64,000 nt of DNA from Eukaryota sp. TZLM1-RC (taxonomy: Eukaryota; Metamonada: BaSk clade). The DNA lies in contig JAUPSS010000014.1 in the NCBI GenBank assembly GCA_040285825.1, positions 1 through 64,000 on the forward strand, written 5' to 3'. Below are positions 1 to 15,800 of the stretch, in pieces. Numbering within the stretch: position 1 is the stretch's first letter; each line of letters begins with the position of its first letter. Below the pieces are notes generated by a model. That model was not told where the DNA came from and searched no databases. It saw nothing but the letters and a program-made list of their open reading frames with translations. The position numbers and the translations under genes are program-made.

Positions 1-255
1 TCTTACACTTACAGCAATTGTTTTATTAGTTTACAACATTCAATTGTATACTTTTCATTTTTATTTTTTTACAATTTAATGTTTAAAAATTAATAAACTC
101 AATTAATTCAAATATATACAAAATCAATTGAAAATGTAATCATGAGTTTGTACTGATCAAGTAACACATAACCAACATTACTCACACACAATTTCACAAA
201 GTTTGATCTAGAAGTTGGTCACATCTAGTACATAAGGACTACATGCAACTCACCT

Positions 256-294
256 AATCATACCAATGACCATTCAACCAATCATACCAATGAC
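256..294. repeat. Short direct duplication inside the spacer unit (representative)
   Basis: The 15-mer AATCATACCAATGAC occurs at 256 and again at 280, a 24-bp period, and the core CCAATGA appears again in the nearby inverted repeat. The same pair is present in every spacer unit of all three arrays. It could be a protein-binding site cluster or the remnant of the short repeat from which the unit grew; the sequence alone does not decide. Confidence 0.85.
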
Positions 295-368
295 TACTCA
301 AATGACCATAGCACAGACTTTAACACCACAATTGTTATATTAATTGTCCCAAAATGGACTTTAAAGAT

Positions 369-403
369 TTGACCAATGATTGTAATAAACAACCATTGGT
401 CAA
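369..403. repeat. Perfect 10-bp inverted repeat of the spacer unit (representative)
   Basis: TTGACCAATG at 369-378 and CATTGGTCAA at 394-403 are exact reverse complements separated by 15 bases. The pair is kept in essentially every spacer unit, including the first unit past each 28S end (15165-15199 and 47518-47552, 75-110 bp beyond the gene). Conservation of both arms while nearby homopolymers drift suggests a bound protein or a terminator-like role, which is inference. It is not a recognised Pol I terminator motif such as a Sal box. Confidence 0.8.
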
Positions 404-3400
404 TATACGAAAACTAGGAACTTCATATGAGCCTCAGTAAATCGTATCAAAAACGATACTCTTACACTTACAGCAATTGTTTTATTAGTTTACAACATTC
501 AATTGTATACTTTTTCATTTTTATTTTTACAATTTAATGTTTAAAAAATTAATAAACTCAATTAATTCAAATATATACAAAATCAATTGAAAAATGTAAT
601 CATGAGTTTGTACTGATCAAGTAACACATAGCCAACATTACTCACACACAATTTCACACAAAGTTTGATCACAAGTTGGTCACATCTAGTACATAAGGAC
701 TACATGCAACTCACCTAATCATACCAATGACCATTCAACCAATCATACCAATGACTACTCAAATGACCATAGCACAGACTTTAACACCACAATTGTTATA
801 TTAATTGTCCCAAAATGGACTTTAAAGATTTGACCAATGATTGTAATAAACAACCATTGGTCAATATACGAAACTAGGAACTTCATATGAGCCTCAGTAA
901 ATCGTATCAAAAACGATACTCTTACACTTACAGCAATTGTTTTATTAGTTTACAACATTCAATTGTATACTTTTTCATTTTTATTTTTTTACAATTTAAT
1001 GTTTAAAAAAATTAATAAACTCAATTAATTCAAATATATACAAAATCAATTGAAAATGTAATCATGAGTTTGTACTGATCAAGTAACACATAGCCAACAT
1101 TACTCACACACAATTTCACACAAAGTTTGATCACAAGTTGGTCACATCTAGTACATAAGGACTACATGCAACTCACCTAATCATACCAATGACCATTCAA
1201 CCAATCATACCAATGACTACTCAAATGACCATAGCACAGACTTTAACACCACAATTGTTATATTAATTGTCCCAAAATGGACTTTAAAGATTTGACCAAT
1301 GATTGTAATAAACAACCATTGGTCAATATACGAAACTAGGAACTTCATATGAGCCTCAGTAAATCGTATCAAAAACGATACTCTTACACTTACAGCAATT
1401 GTTTTATTAGTTTACAACATTCAATTGTATACTTTTTCATTTTTATTTTTTTACAATTTAATGTTTAAAAATTAATAAACTCAATTAATTCAAATATATA
1501 CAAAATCAATTGAAAATGTAATCATGAGTTTGTACTGATCAAGTAACACATAGCCAACATTACTCACACACAATTTCACACAAAGTTTGATCACAAGTTG
1601 GTCACATCTAGTACATAAGGACTACATGCAACTCACCTAATCATACCAATGACCATTCAACCAATCATACCAATGACTACTCAAATGACCATAGCACAGA
1701 CTTTAACACCACAATTGTTATATTAATTGTCCCAAAATGGACTTTAAAGATTTGACCAATGATTGTAATAAACAACCATTGGTCAATATACGAAACTAGG
1801 AACTTCATATGAGCCTCAGTAAATCGTATCAAAAACGATACTCTTACACTTACAGCAATTGTTTTATTAGTTTACAACATTCAATTGTATACTTTTTCAT
1901 TTTTTATTTTTTTACAATTTAATGTTTTAAAAATTAATAAACTCAATTAATTCAAATATATACAAAATCAATTGAAAATGTAATCATGAGTTTGTACTGA
2001 TCAAGTAACACATAGCCAACATTACTCACACACAATTTCACACAAAGTTTGATCACAAGTTGGTCACATCTAGTACATAAGGACTACATGCAACTCACCT
2101 AATCATACCAATGACCATTCAACCAATCATACCAATGACTACTCAAATGACCATAGCACAGACTTTAACACCACAATTGTTATATTAATTGTCCCAAAAT
2201 GGACTTTAAAGATTTGACCAATGATTGTAATAAACAACCATTGGTCAATATACGAAACTAGGAACTTCATATGAGCCTCAGTAAATCGTATCAAAACGAT
2301 ACTCTTACACTTACAGCAATTGTTTTTATTAGTTTACAACATTCAATTGTATACTTTTTCATTTTTATTTTTTTACAATTTAATGTTTAAAAATTAATAA
2401 ACTCAATTAATTCAAATATATACAAAATCAATTGAAAATGTAATCATGAGTTTGTACTGATCAAGTAACACATAGCCAACATTACTCACACACAATTTCA
2501 CACAAAGTTTGATCACAAGTTGGTCACATCTAGTACATAAGGACTACATGCAACTCACCTAATCATACCAATGACCATTCAACCAATCATACCAATGACT
2601 ACTCAAATGACCATAGCACAGACTTTAACACCACAATTGTTATATTAATTGTCCCAAAATGGACTTTAAAGATTTGACCAATGATTGTAATAAACAACCA
2701 TTGGTCAATATACGAAAACTAGGAACTTCATATGAGCCTCAGTAAATCGTATCAAAACGATACTCTTACACTTACAGCAATTGTTTTTATTAGTTTACAA
2801 CATTCAATTGTATACTTTTTCATTTTTATTTTTTTACAATTTAATGTTTAAAAATTAATAAACTCAATTAATTCAAATATATACAAAATCAATTGAAAAA
2901 TGTAATCATGAGTTTGTACTGATCAAGTAACACATAGCCAACATTACTCACACACAATTTCACACAAAGTTTGATCACAAGTTGGTCACATCTAGTACAT
3001 AAGGACTACATGCAACTCACCTAATCATACCAATGACCATTCAACCAATCATACCAATGACTACTCAAATGACCATAGCACAGACTTTAACACCACAATT
3101 GTTATATTAATTGTCCCAAAATGGACTTTAAAGATTTGACCAATGATTGTAATAAACAACCATTGGTCAATATACGAAACTAGGAACTTCATATGAGCCT
3201 CAGTAAATCGTATCAAAAAAACGATACTCTTACACTTACAGCAATTGTTTTATTAGTTTACAACATTCAATTGTATACTTTTTCATTTTTTTATTTTTTT
3301 ACAATTTAATGTTTAAAAAAATTAATAAACTCAATTAATTCAAATATATACAAAATCAATTGAAAATGTAATCATGAGTTTGTACTGATCAAGTAACACA

Positions 3401-6400
3401 TAGCCAACATTACTCACACACAATTTCACACAAAGTTTGATCACAAGTTGGTCACATCTAGTACATAAGGACTACATGCAACTCACCTAATCATACCAAT
3501 GACCATTCAACCAATCATACCAATGACTACTCAAATGACCATAGCACAGACTTTAACACCACAATTGTTATATTAATTGTCCCAAAATGGACTTTAAAGA
3601 TTTGACCAATGATTGTAATAAACAACCATTGGTCAATATACGAAAACTAGGAACTTCATATGAGCCTCAGTAAATCGTATCAAAAACGATACTCTTACAC
3701 TTACAGCAATTGTTTTTATTAGTTTACAACATTCAATTGTATACTTTTTCATTTTTTTATTTTTTTACAATTTAATGTTTAAAAATTAATAAACTCAATT
3801 AATTCAAATATATACAAAATCAATTGAAAATGTAATCATGAGTTTGTACTGATCAAGTAACACATAGCCAACATTACTCACACACAATTTCACACAAAGT
3901 TTGATCACAAGTTGGTCACATCTAGTACATAAGGACTACATGCAACTCACCTAATCATACCAATGACCATTCAACCAATCATACCAATGACTACTCAAAT
4001 GACCATAGCACAGACTTTAACACCACAATTGTTATATTAATTGTCCCAAAATGGACTTTAAAGATTTGACCAATGATTGTAATAAACAACCATTGGTCAA
4101 TATACGAAACTAGGAACTTCATATGAGCCTCAGTAAATCGTATCAAAAACGATACTCTTACACTTACAGCAATTGTTTTTATTAGTTTACAACATTCAAT
4201 TGTATACTTTTCATTTTTTATTTTTTTACAATTTAATGTTTAAAAATTAATAAACTCAATTAATTCAAATATATACAAAATCAATTGAAAATGTAATCAT
4301 GAGTTTGTACTGATCAAGTAACACATAGCCAACATTACTCACACACAATTTCACACAAAGTTTGATCACAAGTTGGTCACATCTAGTACATAAGGACTAC
4401 ATGCAACTCACCTAATCATACCAATGACCATTCAACCAATCATACCAATGACTACTCAAATGACCATAGCACAGACTTTAACACCACAATTGTTATATTA
4501 ATTGTCCCAAAATGGACTTTAAAGATTTGACCAATGATTGTAATAAACAACCATTGGTCAATATACGAAAACTAGGAACTTCATATGAGCCTCAGTAAAT
4601 CGTATCAAAAACGATACTCTTACACTTACAGCAATTGTTTTATTAGTTTACAACATTCAATTGTATACTTTTTCATTTTTATTTTTTTACAATTTAATGT
4701 TTAAAAATTAATAAACTCAATTAATTCAAATATATACAAAAATCAATTGAAAATGTAATCATGAGTTTGTACTGATCAAGTAACACATAGCCAACATTAC
4801 TCACACACAATTTCACACAAAGTTTGATCACAAGTTGGTCACATCTAGTACATAAGGACTACATGCAACTCACCTAATCATACCAATGACCATTCAACCA
4901 ATCATACCAATGACTACTCAAATGACCATAGCACAGACTTTAACACCACAATTGTTATATTAATTGTCCCAAAATGGACTTTAAAGATTTGACCAATGAT
5001 TGTAATAAACAACCATTGGTCAATATACGAAACTAGGAACTTCATATGAGCCTCAGTAAATCGTATCAAAAACGATACTCTTACACTTACAGCAATTGTT
5101 TTTATTAGTTTACAACATTCAATTGTATACTTTTTCATTTTTATTTTTTTACAATTTAATGTTTAAAAATTAATAAACTCAATTAATTCAAATATATACA
5201 AAATCAATTGAAAATGTAATCATGAGTTTGTACTGATCAAGTAACACATAGCCAACATTACTCACACACAATTTCACACAAAGTTTGATCACAAGTTGGT
5301 CACATCTAGTACATAAGGACTACATGCAACTCACCTAATCATACCAATGACCATTCAACCAATCATACCAATGACTACTCAAATGACCATAGCACAGACT
5401 TTAACACCACAATTGTTATATTAATTGTCCCAAAATGGACTTTAAAGATTTGACCAATGATTGTAATAAACAACCATTGGTCAATATACGAAACTAGGAA
5501 CTTCATATGAGCCTCAGTAAATCGTATCAAAAACGATACTCTTACACTTACAGCAATTGTTTTATTAGTTTACAACATTCAATTGTATACTTTTTCATTT
5601 TTTTATTTTTTTTTACAATTTAATGTTTAAAAAATTAATAAACTCAATTAATTCAAATATATACAAAATCAATTTGAAAATGTAATCATGAGTTTGTACT
5701 GATCAAGTAACACATAGCCAACATTACTCACACACAATTTCACACAAAGTTTGATCACAAGTTGGTCACATCTAGTACATAAGGACTACATGCAACTCAC
5801 CTAATCATACCAATGACCATTCAACCAATCATACCAATGACTACTCAAATGACCATAGCACAGACTTTAACACCACAATTGTTATATTAATTGTCCCAAA
5901 ATGGACTTTAAAGATTTGACCAATGATTGTAATAAACAACCATTGGTCAATATACGAAACTAGGAACTTCATATGAGCCTCAGTAAATCGTATCAAAAAC
6001 GATACTCTTACACTTACAGCAATTGTTTTTATTAGTTTACAACATTCAATTGTATACTTTTTCATTTTTTATTTTTTTACAATTTAATGTTTAAAAATTA
6101 ATAAACTCAATTAATTCAAATATATACAAAATCAATTGAAAATGTAATCATGAGTTTGTACTGATCAAGTAACACATAGCCAACATTACTCACACACAAT
6201 TTCACACAAAGTTTGATCACAAGTTGGTCACATCTAGTACATAAGGACTACATGCAACTCACCTAATCATACCAATGACCATTCAACCAATCATACCAAT
6301 GACTACTCAAATGACCATAGCACAGACTTTAACACCACAATTGTTATATTAATTGTCCCAAAATGGACTTTAAAGATTTGACCAATGATTGTAATAAACA

Positions 6401-9400
6401 ACCATTGGTCAATATACGAAACTAGGAACTTCATATGAGCCTCAGTAAATCGTATCAAAAACGATACTCTTACACTTACAGCAATTGTTTTTATTAGTTT
6501 ACAACATTCAATTGTATACTTTTTCATTTTTTTATTTTTTTACAATTTAATGTTTAAAAATTAATAAACTCAATTAATTCAAATATATACAAAATCAATT
6601 GAAAATGTAATCATGAGTTTGTACTGATCAAGTAACACATAGCCAACATTACTCACACACAATTTCACACAAAGTTTGATCACAAGTTGGTCACATCTAG
6701 TACATAAGGACTACATGCAACTCACCTAATCATACCAATGACCATTCAACCAATCATACCAATGACTACTCAAATGACCATAGCACAGACTTTAACACCA
6801 CAATTGTTATATTAATTGTCCCAAAATGGACTTTAAAGATTTGACCAATGATTGTAATAAACAACCATTGGTCAATATACGAAACTAGGAACTTCATATG
6901 AGCCTCAGTAAATCGTATCAAAAACGATACTCTTACACTTACAGCAATTGTTTTATTAGTTTACAACATTCAATTGTATACTTTTTCATTTTTTTATTTT
7001 TTTACAATTTAATGTTTAAAAATTAATAAACTCAATTAATTCAAATATATACAAAATCAATTTGAAAATGTAATCATGAGTTTGTACTGATCAAGTAACA
7101 CATAGCCAACATTACTCACACACAATTTCACACAAAGTTTGATCACAAGTTGGTCACATCTAGTACATAAGGACTACATGCAACTCACCTAATCATACCA
7201 ATGACCATTCAACCAATCATACCAATGACTACTCAAATGACCATAGCACAGACTTTAACACCACAATTGTTATATTAATTGTCCCAAAATGGACTTTAAA
7301 GATTTGACCAATGATTGTAATAAACAACCATTGGTCAATATACGAAACTAGGAACTTCATATGAGCCTCAGTAAATCGTATCAAAAAAACGATACTCTTA
7401 CACTTACAGCAATTGTTTTTATTAGTTTACAACATTCAATTGTATACTTTTTTTCATTTTTTTACTTTTTTTACAATTTAATGTTTAAAAAAATTAATAA
7501 ACTCAATTAATTCAAATATATACAAAATCAATTGAAAATGTAATCATGAGTTTGTACTGATCAAGTAACACATAGCCAACATTACTCACACACAATTTCA
7601 CACAAAGTTTGATCACAAGTTGGTCACATCTAGTACATAAGGACTACATGCAACTCACCTAATCATACCAATGACCATTCAACCAATCATACCAATGACT
7701 ACTCAAATGACCATAGCACAGACTTTAACACCACAATTGTTATATTAATTGTCCCAAAATGGACTTTAAAGATTTGACCAATGATTGTAATAAACAACCA
7801 TTGGTCAATATACGAAACTAGGAACTTCATATGAGCCTCAGTAAATCGTATCAAAAACGATACTCTTACACTTACAGCAATTGTTTTATTAGTTTACAAC
7901 ATTCAATTGTATACTTTTTCATTTTTTATTTTTTTTACAATTTAATGTTTAAAAATTAATAAACTCAATTAATTCAAATATATACAAAATCAATTGAAAA
8001 TGTAATCATGAGTTTGTACTGATCAAGTAACACATAGCCAACATTACTCACACACAATTTCACACAAAGTTTGATCACAAGTTGGTCACATCTAGTACAT
8101 AAGGACTACATGCAACTCACCTAATCATACCAATGACCATTCAACCAATCATACCAATGACTACTCAAATGACCATAGCACAGACTTTAACACCACAATT
8201 GTTATATTAATTGTCCCAAAATGGACTTTAAAGATTTGACCAATGATTGTAATAAACAACCATTGGTCAATATACGAAACTAGGAACTTCATATGAGCCT
8301 CAGTAAATCGTATCAAAAACGATACTCTTACACTTACAGCAATTGTTTTTATTAGTTTACAACATTCAATTGTATACTTTTTCATTTTTTTATTTTTTTT
8401 ACAATTTAATGTTTAAAAATTAATAAACTCAATTAATTCAAATATATACAAAATCAATTGAAAATGTAATCATGAGTTTGTACTGATCAAGTAACACATA
8501 GCCAACATTACTCACACACAATTTCACACAAAGTTTGATCACAAGTTGGTCACATCTAGTACATAAGGACTACATGCAACTCACCTAATCATACCAATGA
8601 CCATTCAACCAATCATACCAATGACTACTCAAATGACCATAGCACAGACTTTAACACCACAATTGTTATATTAATTGTCCCAAAATGGACTTTAAAGATT
8701 TGACCAATGATTGTAATAAACAACCATTGGTCAATATACGAAACTAGGAACTTCATATGAGCCTCAGTAAATCGTATCAAAAACGATACTCTTACACTTA
8801 CAGCAATTGTTTTATTAGTTTACAACATTCAATTGTATACTTTTTCATTTTTTATTTTTTTACAATTTAATGTTTAAAAATTAATAAACTCAATTAATTC
8901 AAATATATACAAAATCAATTGAAAATGTAATCATGAGTTTGTACTGATCAAGTAACACATAGCCAACATTACTCACACACAATTTCACACAAAGTTTGAT
9001 CACAAGTTGGTCACATCTAGTACATAAGGACTACATGCAACTCACCTAATCATACCAATGACCATTCAACCAATCATACCAATGACTACTCAAATGACCA
9101 TAGCACGGACTTTAACACCACAATTGTTATATTAATTGTCCCAAAATGGACTTTAAAGATTTGACCAATGATTGTAATAAACAACCATTGGTCAATATAC
9201 GAAACTAGGAACTTCATATGAGCCTCAGTAAATCGTATCAAAAACGATACTCTTACACTTACAGCAATTGTTTTATTAGTTTACAACATTCAATTGTATA
9301 CTTTTTCATTTTTTATTTTTTTTACAATTTAATGTTTAAAAATTAATAAACTCAATTAATTCAAATATATACAAAATCAATTGAAAATGTAATCATGAGT

Positions 9401-12400
9401 TTGTACTGATCAAGTAACACATAGCCAACATTACTCACACACAATTTCACACAAAGTTTGATCACAAGTTGGTCACATCTAGTACATAAGGACTACATGC
9501 AACTCACCTAATCATACCAATGACCATTCAACCAATCATACCAATGACTACTCAAATGACCATAGCACAGACTTTAACACCACAATTGTTATATTAATTG
9601 TCCCAAAATGGACTTTAAAGATTTGACCAATGATTGTAATAAACAACCATTGGTCAATATACGAAACTAGGAACTTCATATGAGCCTCAGTAAATCGTAT
9701 CAAAAACGATACTCTTACACTTACAGCAATTGTTTTATTAGTTTACAACATTCAATTGTATACTTTTTCATTTTTTATTTTTTTACAATTTAATGTTTAA
9801 AAATTAATAAACTCAATTAATTCAAATATATACAAAATCAATTGAAAATGTAATCATGAGTTTGTACTGATCAAGTAACACATAGCCAACATTACTCACA
9901 CACAATTTCACACAAAGTTTGATCACAAGTTGGTCACATCTAGTACATAAGGACTACATGCAACTCACCTAATCATACCAATGACCATTCAACCAATCAT
10001 ACCAATGACTACTCAAATGACCATAGCACAGACTTTAACACCACAATTGTTATATTAATTGTCCCAAAATGGACTTTAAAGATTTGACCAATGATTGTAA
10101 TAAACAACCATTGGTCAATATACGAAACTAGGAACTTCATATGAGCCTCAGTAAATCGTATCAAAAACGATACTCTTACACTTACAGCAATTGTTTTATT
10201 AGTTTACAACATTCAATTGTATACTTTTTCATTTTTTATTTTTTTACAATTTAATGTTTAAAAATTAATAAACTCAATTAATTCAAATATATACAAAATC
10301 AATTGAAAATGTAATCATGAGTTTGTACTGATCAAGTAACACATAGCCAACATTACTCACACACAATTTCACACAAAGTTTGATCACAAGTTGGTCACAT
10401 CTAGTACATAAGGACTACATGCAACTCACCTAATCATACCAATGACCATTCAACCAATCATACCAATGACTACTCAAATGACCATAGCACAGACTTTAAC
10501 ACCACAATTGTTATATTAATTGTCCCAAAATGGACTTTAAAGATTTGACCAATGATTGTAATAAACAACCATTGGTCAATATACGAAACTAGGAACTTCA
10601 TATGAGCCTCAGTAAATCGTATCAAAAACGATACTCTTACACTTACAGCAATTGTTTTATTAGTTTACAACATTCAATTGTATACTTTTTCATTTTTTAT
10701 TTTTTTTACAATTTAATGTTTAAAAATTAATAAACTCAATTAATTCAAATATATACAAAATCAATTTGAAAATGTAATCATGAGTTTGTACTGATCAAGT
10801 AACACATAGCCAACATTACTCACACACAATTTCACACAAAGTTTGATCACAAGTTGGTCACATCTAGTACATAAGGACTACATGCAACTCACCTAATCAT
10901 ACCAATGACCATTCAACCAATCATACCAATGACTACTCAAATGACCATAGCACAGACTTTAACACCACAATTGTTATATTAATTGTCCCAAAATGGACTT
11001 TAAAGATTTGACCAATGATTGTAATAAACAACCATTGGTCAATATACGAAACTAGGAACTTCATATGAGCCTCAGTAAATCGTATCAAAAACGATACTCT
11101 TACACTTACAGCAATTGTTTTATTAGTTTACAACATTCAATTGTATACTTTTTGATTTTTTTACTTTTTTTACAATTTAATGTTTAAAAATTAATAAACT
11201 CAATTAATTCAAATATATACAAAATCAATTGAAAATGTAATCATGAGTTTGTACTGATCAAGTAACACATAGCCAACATTACTCACACACAATTTCACAC
11301 AAAGTTTGATCACAAGTTGGTCACATCTAGTACATAAGGACTACATGCAACTCACCTAATCATACCAATGACCATTCAACCAATCATACCAATGACTACT
11401 CAAATGACCATAGCACGGACTTTAACACCACAATTGTTATATTAATTGTCCCAAAATGGACTTTAAAGATTTGACCAATGATTGTAATAAACAACCATTG
11501 GTCAATATACGAAACTAGGAACTTCATATGAGCCTCAGTAAATCGTATCAAAAACGATACTCTTACACTTACAGCAATTGTTTTATTAGTTTACAACATT
11601 CAATTGTATACTTTTTCATTTTTTATTTTTTTACAATTTAATGTTTAAAAATTAATAAACTCAATTAATTCAAATATATACAAAATCAATTGAAAATGTA
11701 ATCATGAGTTTGTACTGATCAAGTAACACATAGCCAACATTACTCACACACAATTTCACACAAAGTTTGATCACAAGTTGGTCACATCTAGTACATAAGG
11801 ACTACATGCAACTCACCTAATCATACCAATGACCATTCAACCAATCATACCAATGACTACTCAAATGACCATAGCACAGACTTTAACACCACAATTGTTA
11901 TATTAATTGTCCCAAAATGGACTTTAAAGATTTGACCAATGATTGTAATAAACAACCATTGGTCAATATACGAAACTAGGAACTTCATATGAGCCTCAGT
12001 AAATCGTATCAAAAACGATACTCTTACACTTACAGCAATTGTTTTATTAGTTTACAACATTCAATTGTATACTTTTTCATTTTTTATTTTTTTACAATTT
12101 AATGTTTAAAAATTAATAAACTCAATTAATTCAAATATATACAAAATCAATTGAAAATGTAATCATGAGTTTGTACTGATCAAGTAACACATAGCCAACA
12201 TTACTCACACACAATTTCACACAAAGTTTGATCACAAGTTGGTCACATCTAGTACATAAGGACTACATGCAACTCACCTAATCATACCAATGACCATTCA
12301 ACCAATCATACCAATGACTACTCAAATGACCATAGCACAGACTTTAACACCACAATTGTTATATTAATTGTCCCAAAATGGACTTTAAAGATTTGACCAA

Positions 12401-15272
12401 TGATTGTAATAAACAACCATTGGTCAATATACGAAACTAGGAACTTCATATGAGCCTCAGTAAATCGTATCAAAAACGATACTCTTACACTTACAGCAAT
12501 TGTTTTTATTAGTTTACAACATTCAATTGTATACTTTTTCATTTTTTTATTTTTTTTACAATTTAATGTTTAAAAATTAATAAACTCAATTAATTCAAAT
12601 ATATACAAAATCAATTGAAAATGTAATCATGAGTTTGTACTGATCAAGTAACACATAGCCAACATTACTCACACACAATTTCACACAAAGTTTGATCACA
12701 AGTTGGTCACATCTAGTACATAAGGACTACATGCAACTCACCTAATCATACCAATGACCATTCAACCAATCATACCAATGACTACTCAAATGACCATAGC
12801 ACAGACTTTAACACCACAATTGTTATATTAATTGTCCCAAAATGGACTTTAAAGATTTGACCAATGATTGTAATAAACAACCATTGGTCAATATACGAAA
12901 CTAGGAACTTCATATGAGCCTCAGTAAATCGTATCAAAAACGATACTCTTACACTTACAGCAATTGTTTTATTAGTTTACAACATTCAATTGTATACTTT
13001 TTCATTTTTTATTTTTTTTACAATTTAATGTTTAAAAATTAATAAACTCAATTAATTCAAATATATACAAAATCAATTGAAAATGTAATCATGAGTTTGT
13101 ACTGATCAAGTAACACATAGCCAACATTACTCACACACAATTTCACACAAAGTTTGATCACAAGTTGGTCACATCTAGTACATAAGGACTACATGCAACT
13201 CACCTAATCATACCAATGACCATTCAACCAATCATACCAATGACTACTCAAATGACCATAGCACAGACTTTAACACCACAATTGTTATATTAATTGTCCC
13301 AAAATGGACTTTAAAGATTTGACCAATGATTGTAATAAACAACCATTGGTCAATATACGAAACTAGGAACTTCATATGAGCCTCAGTAAATCGTATCAAA
13401 AACGATACTCTTACACTTACAGCAATTGTTTTATTAGTTTACAACATTCAATTGTATACTTTTTCATTTTTTATTTTTTTTACAATTTAATGTTTAAAAA
13501 TTAATAAACTCAATTAATTCAAATATATACAAAATCAATTGAAAATGTAATCATGAGTTTGTACTGATCAAGTAACACATAGCCAACATTACTCACACAC
13601 AATTTCACACAAAGTTTGATCACAAGTTGGTCACATCTAGTACATAAGGACTACATGCAACTCACCTAATCATACCAATGACCATTCAACCAATCATACC
13701 AATGACTACTCAAATGACCATAGCACAGACTTTAACACCACAATTGTTATATTAATTGTCCCAAAATGGACTTTAAAGATTTGACCAATGATTGTAATAA
13801 ACAACCATTGGTCAATATACGAAACTAGGAACTTCATATGAGCCTCAGTAAATCGTATCAAAAACGATACTCTTACACTTACAGCAATTGTTTTATTAGT
13901 TTACAACATTCAATTGTATACTTTTTCATTTTTATTTTTTTTTACAATTTAATGTTTAAAAATTAATAAACTCAATTAATTCAAATATATACAAAATCAA
14001 TTGAAAATGTAATCATGAGTTTGTACTGATCAAGTAACACATAGCCAACATTACTCACACACAATTTCACACAAAGTTTGATCACAAGTTGGTCACATCT
14101 AGTACATAAGGACTACATGCAACTCACCTAATCATACCAATGACCATTCAACCAATCATACCAATGACTACTCAAATGACCATAGCACAGACTTTAACAC
14201 CACAATTGTTATATTAATTGTCCCAAAATGGACTTTAAAGATTTGACCAATGATTGTAATAAACAACCATTGGTCAATATACGAAACTAGGAACTTCATA
14301 TGAGCCTCAGTAAATCGTATCAAAAACGATACTCTTACACTTACAGCAATTGTTTTATTAGTTTACAACATTCAATTGTATACTTTTTCATTTTTTATTT
14401 TTTTACAATTTAATGTTTAAAAATTAATAAACTCAATTAATTCAAATATATACAAAATCAATTGAAAATGTAATCATGAGTTTGTACTGATCAAGTAACA
14501 CATAGCCAACATTACTCACACACAATTTCACACAAAGTTTGATCACAAGTTGGTCACATCTAGTACATAAGGACTACATGCAACTCACCTAATCATACCA
14601 ATGACCATTCAACCAATCATACCAATGACTACTCAAATGACCATAGCACAGACTTTAACACCACAATTGTTATATTAATTGTCCCAAAATGGACTTTAAA
14701 GATTTGACCAATGATTGTAATAAACAACCATTGGTCAATATACGAAACTAGGAACTTCATATGAGCCTCAGTAAATCGTATCAAAAACGATACTCTTACA
14801 CTTACAGCAATTGTTTTATTAGTTTACAACATTCAATTGTATACTTTTTCATTTTTTATTTTTTTACAATTTAATGTTTAAAAATTAATAAACTCAATTA
14901 ATTCAAATATATACAAAATCAATTGAAAATGTAATCATGAGTTTGTACTGATCAAGTAACACATAGCCAACATTACTCACACACAATTTCACACAAAGTT
15001 TGATCACAAGTTGGTCACATCTAGTACATAAGGACTACATGCAACTCACCTAATCATACCAATGACCATTCAACCAATCATACCAATGACTACTCAAATG
15101 ACCATAGCACAGACTTTAACACCACAATTGTTATATTAATTGTCCCAAAATGGACTTTAAAGATTTGACCAATGATTGTAATAAACAACCATTGGTCAAT
15201 ATACGAAACTAGGAACTTCATATGAGCCTCAGTAAATCGTATCAAAAACGATACTCTTACACTTACAGCAAT

Positions 15273-15599
15273 GAGTTCCGTATCTTGGTCGTCTGCCAAG
15301 GTTTCATGATCCTGCGAATCTTCATAGTTTCAATGATCAATGAATAGTACTTAGACTAAACATCAATCCCACTGATGAGATATTGGGACTGTGTAAACAC
15401 AATCCTAATCTTTATCGATTAAATTTGCAGGTCAATATATCATCCTTTCTAGGTTGGATACTAGCTTAGAGGCGTTCAGCTATAATCCAACGCATGTTAG
15501 CTTCACACCAATATCTTTTCAGATAAGCGTAAATACCAATTATGCGAAACAACGGTTCCTCTCGTACTGGGTTGCTTTACTATTAGGATGACAATTATT

Positions 15600-15655
<56 letters not shown>

Positions 15656-15757
15656 TTAATGGGTGAACAATCCAACGCTTTGAGAATTCTGCTTCTCAAT
15701 GATAGGAAGAGCCGACATCGAAGAATCAAAAAGCAACGTCGCTATGAACGCTTGGCT

Positions 15758-15800
<43 letters not shown>

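Larger units (their letters stand above)
1..15272. repeat. rDNA spacer array 1, about 33 tandem ~462-bp units
   Basis: Head-to-tail copies of one AT-rich unit fill this stretch; unit starts (TCTTACAC) are seen at 1, 460, 920, 1382, 1842 and 2303, so the period is 459-462 bp. Most length variation lies in T and A homopolymers (the T-rich tract after GTATAC and the run after ATGTTT). Base substitutions between units are few. The unit lies directly downstream (in rRNA sense) of the 28S gene, so it is the 3' non-transcribed spacer. Each unit holds a 10-bp inverted repeat, a 24-bp-period direct duplication and a small hairpin. Open frames of 69-74 codons recur only because the unit recurs; I see no coding signal. 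The leftmost unit is the most diverged. Confidence 0.97.

Noticed and set aside
4914-15299. Repeated 69-74-codon open frames in the spacer units (also at 20441, 33081 and 47443)
   Set aside because: They recur only with the repeat, depend on homopolymer length to stay open, and run across the 28S junction in some cases. No domain or codon signal is seen.
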